A program made the translations under genes and the position numbers. From a bacterium (lineage in GTDB: Bacteria; Cyanobacteriota; Vampirovibrionia; Obscuribacterales; Obscuribacteraceae): DNA of 15,460 bases. Numbering within the stretch: the stretch's first letter is position 1; every line of letters begins with the position of its first letter. The notes under the pieces are model-generated. The model searched no databases and was not told the DNA's origin. It was given only the letters and a program-made list of their open reading frames with translations. The stretch covers positions 1 through 15,460 of the forward strand of contig JAUIJG010000077.1 in the NCBI GenBank assembly GCA_030431355.1, given 5' to 3'. This document shows positions 1 through 10,500 of this stretch, in pieces.

Positions 1-629
1 AGACCGGCTTGCCGTGGATGGGCGCTCGTCTCTACAAGCTCAGAGACTGAACAGTTCTTATCGTATACAGGGATGGTTTCTTTTGGATCCGCGCCAAGCT
101 TCAGTAAAGCTTCGGTGATTGATACTAAATTTAGAGGGGTAATCTGACGTCTCAGTTCCACTCCGTTTGCAGCTATGTATCCAAGGAGAGTACAGTTATG
201 TCCATAAGTCGATCGGGCGCTAAGAAGCGACCTGTTTGATTTTATGACTTCAACAAGGTCCTCTTTCTGCCCATGGATCAAGCAGTCGACAGCAAGCTCG
301 AAAATTGTATCGGGCTTCTTGTTTTTCAGTTCTAGAACATCCTTCCATGAACCATATCCATGATCCTTTGAGACTATATCCCTGGTATCGTCGATGGTTA
401 GTTTTTTGCTGAAGTTCTGATAGTCTGCAATGGGTGCGTGATTCTTGATGAGAACAAGAGCACTTACATCATTTTTGTTGTATGACCATAGGAGCCTTTC
501 CGACATACTATTCAGATTCTCTGATATTGGCTCATCCCACCAGTCTTCTTCGAAAATCGGCGAGAAAAGGTCGATGACCAGTTGAACATCTTCGCAAATA
601 TAGAGATCGCTCTGGATTGGGCTGGGCAT
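1..629 (-). CDS. Ankyrin-repeat family protein, 3' end outside window
   Basis: This reading frame is open from an ATG at 629-627 to the left edge and gives 209 residues without a stop, so the gene is partial at its C-terminus. Visible hallmarks are a GYGSWKDV segment near residue 85, then FELAVDCLIHGQ, LLSARSTYGHNCTLLGYIAANGVE, a helix with LLKLGADPKE, and ELVETSAHPRQAG at the edge. This order matches a widespread bacterial family of cytoplasmic ankyrin-repeat proteins (usual pattern: G(F/Y)xSWxxL, RSxxGHxxTLLxYxAANGVE, LLxAGAD, TSAHPxxAG). Ankyrin repeats bind other proteins; no enzymatic role is known to me for this family. The N-terminal 60 residues are acidic and divergent. The upstream in-frame stop at 647-645 limits the start; no good ribosome binding site is seen. 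It follows the small membrane-protein gene by 15 nt, suggesting co-transcription and possibly translational coupling. Confidence 0.85.
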   Translation of the reverse strand, partial: MPSPIQSDLYICEDVQLVIDLFSPIFEEDWWDEPISENLNSMSERLLWSYNKNDVSALVLIKNHAPIADYQNFSKKLTIDDTRDIVSKDHGYGSWKDVLELKNKKPDTIFELAVDCLIHGQKEDLVEVIKSNRSLLSARSTYGHNCTLLGYIAANGVELRRQITPLNLVSITEALLKLGADPKETIPVYDKNCSVSELVETSAHPRQAG

Positions 630-644
630 CTGGAAACTGCTCGT

Positions 645-866
645 CTAGAATCGGCTCAAAAGATTTTGGGCGACCACCCCTGCACAGAAAAAGAGAACAA
701 AGAAGCCGAAGCAGCCGAACCATATGGAGCGCTGAAATCCATCCCAAACCGCTTTGCAGAATGCCAGCGCTAGTGTTGCTAGAGTGACAGTAGAAATCGC
801 AGCAGCCGATGCAAGTAGAGCGGGCAGTTCCATAGTCTTCATCTTTCTCGGTTCTACTTCGATCAT
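645..866 (-). CDS. Small two-helix membrane protein, unknown function
   Basis: The leftward frame ends with TAG at 647-645. Candidate starts are GTG at 926, ATG at 866, ATG at 842 and ATG at 833. I list the 866 start because a weak purine-rich stretch (GGAAAAG) precedes it, while the start at 842 has AGAAAG just upstream; the choice is uncertain. The product (65 to 93 residues by start) has two hydrophobic stretches, ELPALLASAAAISTVTLATL and, after a short FCKAVWDGFQRS linker, IWFGCFGFFVLFFCAGVVA, as expected for a helical hairpin in the inner membrane. I do not recognise the family. It lies directly before the ankyrin-type gene in the same frame, separated by only a stop and five codons, so the two probably form one transcript. 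An opposite-strand frame (754-939) covers the same DNA but looks less protein-like. Confidence 0.5.
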   Translation of the reverse strand: MIEVEPRKMKTMELPALLASAAAISTVTLATLALAFCKAVWDGFQRSIWFGCFGFFVLFFCAGVVAQNLLSRF

Positions 867-902
867 ACCCGCTTTTCCAGCAATAATTACTTGGCTGAAA
901 CT

Positions 903-911
903 TGCTAGAAT
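903..911 (+). promoter_or_regulatory. Possible extended -10 promoter for the GGDEF-like gene
   Basis: TGCTAGAAT fits an extended -10 element (TGn followed by TAGAAT). It would place transcription start near 918, giving about a 22-nt leader before the ATG at 940. No convincing -35 box at 16-18 nt spacing was found, which extended -10 promoters can tolerate. Seen by eye only. Confidence 0.3.
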
Positions 912-939
912 CTTTGATGTATTCACAGGCAGGCAATAA

Positions 940-1449
940 ATGTCGGAGATTGTGCTTTTTGAAGAGTTCCTCGGGGTTCTGGAAGATGAACTGAAGCGAG
1001 CAACGAGCCAAAACGGAAATTTGAGCTTGCTTCTAATCGCTCCTGATCTTGACCCAGATAGTCCTGCCGAAAACCCAGGTGCCGGCAGTTCCTCTGTTAT
1101 GGACCTGGTTGATATTCTCAGGGATCAGGCTGCGATGGAAGGTCGATTTGTCAGTTTCGGCTATGAGAGGCTGGCGGTCATATTTTTTCGCCTTGAGTTG
1201 AAGGATGCTCTCGCCCAGGCCGAGAAAGCTCGAATTCTCATCTCCGGCAGTGATTCAGTTTCAGCTTCTTCTTCCCTCGTCTCCGCCTCCGCCCCGTTTT
1301 CAATGCCCAGTCTCAGTATGGGGTTTTCAGCTTTCCCGGATAACGGCATTCTCGCTGAAGAGCTGGCTGACGCTGCCTTAGAGGCATTGGACAGGGCGCA
1401 AAAGCAAGGCGGAGACTGTCTTGTATTGGCTGACCAGAAGACAGGCTGA
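940..1449 (+). CDS. Degenerate GGDEF-domain protein (inactive diguanylate cyclase-like)
   Basis: The 169-residue protein follows the GGDEF fold. FEEFLGVLEDELKRA (7-21) matches the first helix, LSLLLIAPDLD (28-38) the first core strand, FVSFGYERLAVIFF (70-83) the GGDEF hairpin, DALAQAEKARILI (89-101) the next helix, and SLSMGFSAFPDNG (124-136) plus EELADAALEALDRAQKQGG (140-158) the conserved end (usual form S(V/I)GVAxYPxDG...A(D/E)xALYxAKxxG). The catalytic motif GGDEF is replaced by FGYER (73-77), no RxxD inhibitory site precedes it, and the usual N-terminal DxLTxLxNR element is missing. It therefore should not make cyclic di-GMP. A non-catalytic sensor, partner or scaffold role is inferred. 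A Ser/Ala-rich insert (104-122) separates the two halves. The start is fixed by an in-frame TAA immediately before the ATG. The giant gene follows after 133 nt on the same strand, with no evidence of a terminator between them. Confidence 0.72.
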   Translation: MSEIVLFEEFLGVLEDELKRATSQNGNLSLLLIAPDLDPDSPAENPGAGSSSVMDLVDILRDQAAMEGRFVSFGYERLAVIFFRLELKDALAQAEKARILISGSDSVSASSSLVSASAPFSMPSLSMGFSAFPDNGILAEELADAALEALDRAQKQGGDCLVLADQKTG

Positions 1450-1582
1450 GTTCCCGGGTATTTTTAACCAAGCACCGGCTTCATCCCTCTAAATTAAATC
1501 TTGGCTTGAATCTTCCAATTAATGTCTGATCTTATTTCTTATATGGGAAAAAGATCAAAGTAGTCGTATAGACATCATTACT

Positions 1583-4500
1583 ATGGCAACCGCTGCTCCA
1601 AAAGAAGTTCCGGAATCCGAAGGGAATCAGGGAAAGCCCAAAGATGTAGAGTCCAACGCCGCCGGCGCAAAGCTGAGCGCGGAAACTCAACCTGCTTTGG
1701 ATGAGAAAGCCGGTTCTGGGTCAGAAGCCAATGACACGGAGACCGCCCCGACCACTATTCTGGATGTTCGCGGCACTGCTGATGGCGGCGAAAGCAGAGA
1801 CAGAGCGGATGAATCTGCAACGCCCAAGTTAAATCTTCTCGATGTCAGTGAATTGAGTGAGCCGCCGAAGAGCGGGGTGCCGGAGGCTGAAGAGAGTGGA
1901 CCGCGCCTGGAGGCGAAACCCCAGGCGGAGAACACAAACTTCGAGCTGCCAGGACTCAAGCTTGAAGGTGGTGAAACAGCAGAAGAGGCTGAAAGCACCC
2001 GAAAGGTCGAACTTGAGGGCGGTAGAACACTTTCGGTCAAGACTGTCGGCGATCAGATTCGCGAGATTAGAGACAGCAAAAACGCCGCTGTCTGGCGTTC
2101 GGAAGACGGCAAAACCTTTACCAGGGAAGGAACGAAGCCTCCCCTGCAAATTTCCGGTGAGTTCTTCATCTCCGAAAGTGGAGAGTATGGCTGGCGCTCT
2201 GAAGATTCTTCCATAGTCCAGAAGTCGGACCGATTGGTCGTAAGTCGGAAGGTAAGCGGACAGGAAACTGGACAGGAAACTGGACAAGAGACCGGAGAAG
2301 AGAGCCTGCAAGTAGAACTTCTCGACAATAAGGCAACGGTGATTCGTGACCAAGAAAACCGAATCATAGATACAGAGACAGCCCTTGGTGAAGTGGTCAC
2401 GGTTGAACGGGATGCTGAGAGCGGCAAATCTACCCGGGTCAAAATAGGCGATATTACCTGGAGAAGAGGCGAAGGAGAGGATGCATCTAGCTGGACTGCC
2501 AGCGACGGTCGGACCTATGAAGGTGAGATCGATTACGATGACGATGGCAATCTGGTTTTCTCCAGCAAAGACGGAAAGAGTTCGGTAGTACGAAATCTTG
2601 ATGGCTCTTCCGTGGTCAAGGTCGAGGGTAAAGTTCGCGAAGTTATTTCCGCAAACGGTGAGCGAAGCAGTTTTGGCTACGACGATAAGGGTGCGATTGC
2701 TAGCGTCACCCTGGGGGACGGCACCCAATTGGTCAAATTGCCGGCCCGGAGCGGAGCCACAGAAGGGCAAGAAGGCGCGGATGATTTCACCCGATGGACC
2801 AAGCCCGGAAGCACGGAGGTTGTTGAAGCCAAGGTTTCGGTACAGGACGATGGCACCATAATCATCGAAGAGAAGGGCAAGGAAGCCGTATCTCGACGAC
2901 CTGATGGCTGGCAGACTACCGGGGATAGCAATCTCAGAACAAAAGTGAATTCTGACGGATCCAGTGTTACCAAAAACGAACTGGGACTGATTGTTGAAAG
3001 CAAAGGCGCCGATAGTGCTGATGCCGCATCCGGTGACACCTGGAAATTTGACTATGATGATCAAGGACAACTGGCTAAAGTTAAAGAGCCGGACGGCTCC
3101 ACATGGTTACGCTCCGAAGTTGATGGGAATGGCGACAATTGGGTCAAAGAAGGAAGTGAACCGGAAGAGTCTTTCCAGGGCAAATTCGTTGTCGGGGAGA
3201 ATGGCGATGTCAGTCGGGACTGGCATGTGGACGGAAGAGATTTTCGCACGGTTTATAAAGCCGACGGCTCAAAACTGGAAGTGGCGGATGGAAAAGTCAG
3301 AGAGATAGTCAACGCAGACGGTCGCAGTTTCGCATTTAAGTTGTCACCGGACAACAAAATTGTTGAGTTTGCCGATAGTGCGGACTCTGGTTTTAAGTGG
3401 ACTACCAGTGATCAGACAAACTGGACTAAAGTCAACGCCGATGGCAGTCCGGTGGAGCCCGCCGAGACGAGACAGTTTAAGATTAGGGTTGATGCAAGCA
3501 ACGCTTCTCTGGTCCGCACGGATATAGGCGAAGTAGAGTCGACCAGGATTTTTCGTACAAACGGTGATGTTCTCACCCTGGATGAAAATAAACGTGTTGC
3601 GGAGATAGAGACTGATTCCAAGACGATAAAGCTTTTGCGCTCTGAATCCGGGGAGTTGGAGGGGCGGGTAGAGACCGATAGCGAAGGCAACAGTGTCACA
3701 TTTGATGCCCAGGATAGAGTTACTGCTTCTACCCAGGGGGATAGAGCCAGGACCTTTAAGTATGAAGGAGACTCTACCATTCCGGTTGAGTTCACCGAAA
3801 ATGGTACTAAATTTGTCCTTAATGAAGAGCTGAGAAAAGAGAGCAAACTTCTCTATGAAAGCGAGGACGGCAAGACTAAGATCCCCGGTTTGATGACGGT
3901 TGGAGCCGACGGAACAATCAACTTGAGACGCGGGGATGGGTCAGACTTACAAATTAAGATGGATGGTGCCCGCACTACCCGCTTTGCTGACGGCTCGATG
4001 ATCAGTGAAGCCTCCGATGGCAAGATAACTGAAACCCTCGACCGCAATGGTAAGCGAACCCAATACAAATACGACCTGGAGAGTGATGTTCTTGGTCGAA
4101 AAGGTCAGCTGTCGGAAATCATCATGACTGATGGCGACAAAGTGGAGACCTGGCGGACAAATAACGGTTTCGACTGGCGGCAAAGAGAGTCGGGTAGCGA
4201 ATGGAAAGGCTTTGTCAGAGTAGACCCATCCGATGGTTCCAGGATTGCAAGGCGCTCCACCGGTGATACCAAGCGTTATAGCCTGGATGGCGAAGTCAAG
4301 ATAGACAACGCTCTGTCCACTGATGTTCGCGCCAGAGCAAGGGTGGTCAAAGAGACCCGCGATTACTGGTGGGACAGCAGCGTTGTGGAAGAGGTCCGCA
4401 ATCAACTCAAGGATCTGGATGCTGAACAGACCTACATGGTGCAGTACGAGTACAATCCTTCGAGCCGTGGGCAGCTCAGGCAGCATATGGACCGGAGACT

Positions 4501-7500
4501 GGATAGTCACCGTTGGACTGAGGTTAAAGGTTACCTGGATAGGACCGGTGCTCCGGGAGAGAACTACGCGATTCAACTGGCTGTCGATGCCCAGGAAGTG
4601 GACCGCTGGTGGTGGAATCGAGATCGCAGCAAATCAGAGATTCTAAGCTCCACAAGACATATTCTCGGCTCTGCTTCGGAGAGTGAAAGACAGAATATAG
4701 ATGCCGCTCATCGTCGCATGTATGACAGCGGTCTGGCTGATTTTTATGGTGAAGGCGGAGCTGGAGCTAAGATTGCCGGCTGGGACAAGTATCATAGCGA
4801 GCTTATTGAGATTGCTGCCAGAAGAGGCGTGGATGCCAGAACCGCAGATGATCAATCCAGGATTATGCAAGCTGCGCTTCAGAGTCCCGATGGCAAACGG
4901 CTGGATTACTTTAGAGAAGCCGCCTCCAAAGGCTTTGCCACCGACGAAGGAAGGCAGCGCTTCCGAGAAGATGGTGGTGCCGCCAAAATCAAAGACGCAT
5001 TTACTACTGTGACCGAGACCCATGAAGGCACTTATGTAGATGTTGATCAGGATGCGATTACTGAAGCGACCGACTATATGGATCGCGGAGATCTAAGACC
5101 GATAACCCAGTTCCGCAAGGCTGTGGGAATCTTCAGCAATGACGCCAAGTCGATGGAAGACGCTCTGGAGCGTATGAAGCCTGAAGAGAGGCTTCTCTAT
5201 AGCCAGGGCAAGCGGATTGCCGATGGCGGCGCCAGTCCCTCGACAGATGACGAGCGAACGGCTCTCGATTACTACAACGATTGGCAAAGAGAGTTCAGGG
5301 ATGCGCACTACTTTGGCGAAGAGAGAAAGGCACACCGCTATGAAGATCAGGTTCTTGTAAAAGGCGGCACCGACATCCAGAAGATAGTCGACACCGGAGG
5401 CAACTGGACCAATAGCCACCAGGAAAACGCCACCATCATCGAAAACATGAACCGGAAGACTTTTGACCTTCTCACTTCAGGGATGACCAAAGGGGCTGAC
5501 GGTGAGTACTCTTCCGAATTTCTAACAAGGATGCTGGAAGCCCAGAAAGATAACTTCGACTCGGTCTGGTCTAATCAATATTGGCGCAGGGCACAAACTC
5601 TCTTGCAAGAGAGGGTGAAGGCTGCCGGCGAGCTAAACGAGGCCATTGACGGCGGAGACTTGGATGGACTAAGGTCTAGAGTGCCAAAACTTGCTGAGAT
5701 CACAAATGAAGACTGGCAGAAATTAAAGCAAGGGCATCAGATAGAGTCCCGGTTAAAGAGTGGCGAATTGAGTCAGGAAGAGCTATCTTCCGCCGATGAG
5801 AGTGCTCTGGAGAGCTATCGTGAGAATCCGGTATTAAAAGCACTTTTCGATGGCAGGGAGTTGGCTCGCAAAATCGATGCCAACCCCGAGGCGGATAGAG
5901 AAGAGTTCTTGAGAGGTCTCGGTAGGGAAGGTTTAACCGCTCTGGAACAGTACAGAGAGTTGGTGTTTGAGAGCACTAAGGCCACAGCCCGTCGAGATGT
6001 CTCCCAGGTCGCTAAAGATTCTGACTATACTTTCAGCACCGACAAAAACGCCATTGTAGACTCCATAGTCTCCATGAAGCCGGAGGAAAGGGTTCGTTAT
6101 AGAGACGACGCGGAGTTCAGGGAGCAACTGCAAACCCAGTTGAGAAAGACTTTAGGCGGTGCCGATTCCCATAGTTGGAAAGCGGCGGAGCGTCTTCTTG
6201 CTCAGATAGAAGGAGACAAGGAGAATCCGGTGCCCGGGGCTCCGAAACTTGGTATTACCGAAAAACTCTACCGGCGATCGGGAGAAGATGATCTCTCAAG
6301 GCAAGAAGCGCTTGAAATGATAGCTTCTGAATTGTCCGGGGATAAAGACGGCAAACTTCAGGCTGAACTTGCCGATGATCCTGCATTTAGAGAGGCTGCC
6401 ACAGCCATCGTAGGTGGTGCTGAAGTCTATAAACAATTTGTAGAGCCTTTGCTCGCAACCGGAAGGCTAGATACGGCCTCGCTCAAACTTATCTACCAGG
6501 AGATGAGTAACGGTGAGCGTCAGGCGGATATGATCGGTGAACAAGCCGACGGATCGATAACTACTCAAAAGTTTCATCTAGACGAGTACTTCAAGCAGGG
6601 CGTTTTAGAATTGTCCCCCTCCGGATTCGCGACGCTACAGCAGAACAAAGCAGAAAGAGACGCACTGCTTGAGCCGATGACTGCTGGACAGAGAGAGCTT
6701 GCCGAGAAGCTGATTGAACAGGGCGCGGTGAAGCCTGAGGATAGAATCAGAGCCTTTGTCGTCGATGGTGGCGTCGGCAAAGAAGAGGTGAGAGTTTTAC
6801 TTGAGAAGATGTCCACGGAAGAGCGCAGCCGAGTCGTCCGTGATTATGCGGATAAGTATCAGGGGCAGTTGCGTCATGACTTACTTCAGAAAGTAGCTCA
6901 CGGTGAGGACGCCCTCTTTATACGTCTGACCCGCACCGGCGAATGGGATGCCGAGCAGACTCACTTGCACTTTAATAGAGTGATTGATAGTTCCGACAGT
7001 GGTATCGGTGCAGCTCTAACCAGAGACACCAATACCATGCATCTTCAGACAAGGAGTGACTTTGAGGAAGCTAAGTGGAAAGCAGACGGTAATCTTAGTC
7101 CCGAAGAGCTGAAAGTTCATCAAGAAGCCATGCAGCTAGCCCTGGAAGCCTTCCGCGAGTCAAAAGAGTCGACATCGGAGACCGTGGCCATGGGCATTAT
7201 CACGGCAGGAGCTCTGGTCGCCGCGCCGTTTAGCGGAGGTACCAGTCTCTATGCGATTATCGCTGCCGGTGGTGTGGTTGGAGCCGGTACCAAGTACGTA
7301 CTGAAAGGCAATGACCACTCCGGAGCCCGGGAGCTGGCCGGAGATTTCATAAAATTCTCCGCACTTACCGCGGCCAATATTCTTGGACCTGAGCATCTGG
7401 TCAAGGTAGCAAGGCTGGGCACAGCCGCCGCTGGTCGCACAACCACCACCGTGCTTGGTGATGCCGCCTTCAGCGGTCTCAGTCAAGAGGTAAAAGCCGA

Positions 7501-10500
7501 AGTATCCCAGGGCTTTGTCAAAGTGGTGCAGCAGGCTATCACCAGCGGTCACCGTGGTGTTGCCGATGACGCCATAGTGCAAAGGCTGAAAGGGGTTAAC
7601 GGTCTCGATGATACCACTCGCGCCGCCATGGCCCGGGCTCTGTCCCAGGAGTTCAAAGGAGCTTTGCAGTCTACTGCCACCAGAGCCGTGGCTGAGACCG
7701 TGGAGCAGGCTGCTGCTAGAGGAAGGGTATCAGCCCTTGGATCTAATCTTCTAAACCAGGGACGATTCTATGGCCTGCACGGACTGGCAGGTTCCGGTGG
7801 TGCAGTTGTGGGAGACATCGGCGACCAGTGGGTGACCACCGGTAAGATTGACACCACCAGGTTGGCTATGACAGCCACCATGGGAGCCGGTTTTGCAGTG
7901 CCCATGTCCGGTGTGTTCAGACTTGGCGGTTATGGTCTCCGGCGTTTGAGCGGCACAGCCGACGACATAAGTGTTCCCCGCACTGCAGACGGAGCTTTGG
8001 ATGAAGTTCCACCGAGAAGACCGAATAGCGGAGCCGAACGAGTCGGACCCGCGGCCAATGGCAGACTTGAGCGTGTTCCGACAGAAAGATTAGACTTTAG
8101 CCCTGATGACACCGGATTGAGGACAGGACCGGATGCCCCCCTCTGGCAGCCGCCCAGGGATCTGAGTTCTGATGAACTTAGAGTTCAAAGAATAGCCGAC
8201 GATATCTCCCCCTTTGAAAGACCGCTGGCTGATCAGGCAGTGGTTGACGGCTTTGCCAACGATGTGTTGAGCGTCACTAGAAACTGGGAAGACCTTTCAC
8301 CGATGGTGAGTGCGGTTAAAGAAAGTGAAGCCGCCCTCGATACCAGTCTTGCTTCTTACAATGCCGGTATTAAGCCACTTCTGGAAGGCAAGGTCCCCGC
8401 CAATGATATCTACAAAAGAGATGTGGTATTAAAGGCGTTGGAAGGTCAGCCTGATGATGTTAGAGCTGTTGCCATGCGTTATTTTGATGCCAGGGATGTG
8501 CATGGCGCTAAAGCCAGAGAAGTAAATAGGGTACTCTATGAACGGACCAGAGAGCTTCAAAAAGCAGTCGATCAATTTACCGAAGCAAATGGATTACCTT
8601 CGGTAAGAATTCGAAGATATGGTGATCTGAGCGAATCTGGTGCCGCCTATCGAAACGGTGATATAAAAGTTCTCACCGGAGATTTGTTGCGTGGCAATAG
8701 CGAAGACTTTGTGCGCAAAGTCTTCCATGAACTGAATCACGCCGAACAAGATCAGAAAATACTCTCCTTACTAGCCGATGATCTAAAGATAGGGACCCGA
8801 TTCAGCCAGAGTGATGTGGATGCCCTGGCGGCAAGGTATGAGGCAGAGACAGGACATAAGGTTTCTGCAGGCGAGACAGCCCGCTGGCATAAGTTTATCT
8901 CCGATACTTTGAAAGAGAGAAATGGAAATTCTCTGGATGCCGCCCAGAAAGTGAGGGCCGAAGAATTACTTTCCGGCATCGCAAATATTGAGCCGGTCGG
9001 TCCGGTGTTGCGTGAGACAGCCGATCAGTATCGTTTTATTCAAAACAGACTGAGTGAGATCGTTTCTGATAGTCCCGAGGCAAGAAGTGCAGCAGCGGAT
9101 CTTATCGATTCTCTCAATAAGTCCGGTCCTGAGACCGAGCGCTTATTGGAGAGAATGTTTGGTGACAAAGCGGCACCGGAAGAGGTTCTGAGAGTGATGA
9201 TGAAGCGCCTGGATCTCGAAGCTGGATTCAGCGCCGAAGAGGCCAGACAAGTTCTTGTGGAAGCCCTGGGCAACAGGCTCGGTGGACTCAACAGAGTGCG
9301 GCAGCAGGCCTATGGTCGATACGCCGGCACCCTGCATGAACAAGAGGCGGCCATCGCCGACCGTCTGGTTGGTCGAGCAGCCCGTCAAAGAGGTGCCCTG
9401 GATATTGAGACACCGGATGAGGTGTTGCCACGTGATATTGCCGGTAGAACCGGACTGCGCTCGGGAGACCTTGAACAGTCTGCTATGGCGAAACGGCGGA
9501 GCCTCTTCGGCAAAAAGCCTTTGACCGACGATGTGCTTGATGACCTCTCAAGAATAGATACCCCCAAAGAGTTCTTCGTCGCTCTCAAAGAATACGATAT
9601 TGGAGGCAGTCTCACAGCCCATCAGGTGGAGCAGCTTGTCACTATCGCTTCCAGGCATATCAAAGCCAGTAAGCCGGATGTTGCCGAAGCTATTCTTCAT
9701 CTGAGCGCCAGGCGACTCGGTGATTTGAATTTATCCGGTCAGATTTCAAAAGCCGAACTCTCTACTCAGATTTCTCAAATTTGGAAAGCGGCTGAACCGA
9801 TGAGCCCGGGACGTAAGCCGGAGTTGATAGCCAGTCTGACCGGTGCTGCTCCCAGAGAGACCCTTGAGATGCTGCAGAGGGAAGGTGTTAGCTCGGAGAG
9901 GATTTTTGAGTCTCTATATTCCGGTACGGAGAAGAGATTCCAGGGCAGGGATACCCACGCCAAAGCAAATGTGCTGGCTGCCATGCTGGAAGTATCCGGC
10001 TCAATTAGAACCAGAGACAAATATGAGAAATTGATGTCCAGGATGAGTGACGATGTGTTGGTACACATGCGTCGGGTCGGAGATGCACAGCCGCATCTGA
10101 GAGAAGCAAGAGAGACTTTCAGCCGATATCTGAATGACTTTGTCGATGTGTCCACCAGGCGCACCTCCGTGGATGATAGTTTAAAGATTCAGCAGATAAA
10201 CGCCTTGCCTGATGTGATTCGAAATCTGACAAGGCAGTTGAACGCATCAGACGCAGCCTCTTTCCGAAGAGCCTTCTTTGAGATTACCGGAGTCAGTCCG
10301 GCCGATGAACAGTTTGCTTCTAAACTCACCCATAAACTTGTAAACGCAAGCGCCAGCGACCGCACCAATATGGTTGCCGCAATCAGGCGTTCCGCCAACG
10401 AACTATCAATTAATATGAATGAGGTCGACAGGCTCAAGTCCAGTCTTGAAACACTTGCCTCCGCCCAGACATTCCTGGGTCATTTCAAACCAGAGTTTTT

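Noticed and set aside
754..939. Rightward frame ending directly before the GGDEF-like ATG
   Set aside because: It is antisense to the two-helix membrane protein, has no recognisable features and no ribosome binding site; the abutting stop appears accidental.
532..1011. 159-residue leftward frame overlapping the membrane and GGDEF-like genes
   Set aside because: It crosses two better frames, and its composition (Cys/Ser/Arg-rich, no domain pattern) is that of a shadow frame.
1455..1490. CCCGGG followed by TTTTT and a small AAGC/GCTT inverted repeat, considered as a terminator for the GGDEF-like gene
   Set aside because: The stems are too short (3-4 bp) and not correctly placed relative to the T-run.
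1829..3070. 413-residue antisense frame inside the giant gene
   Set aside because: Its protein lacks domain patterns, while the sense strand carries clear YD-like repeats at the same place; long antisense frames arise from the codon bias of the sense gene.
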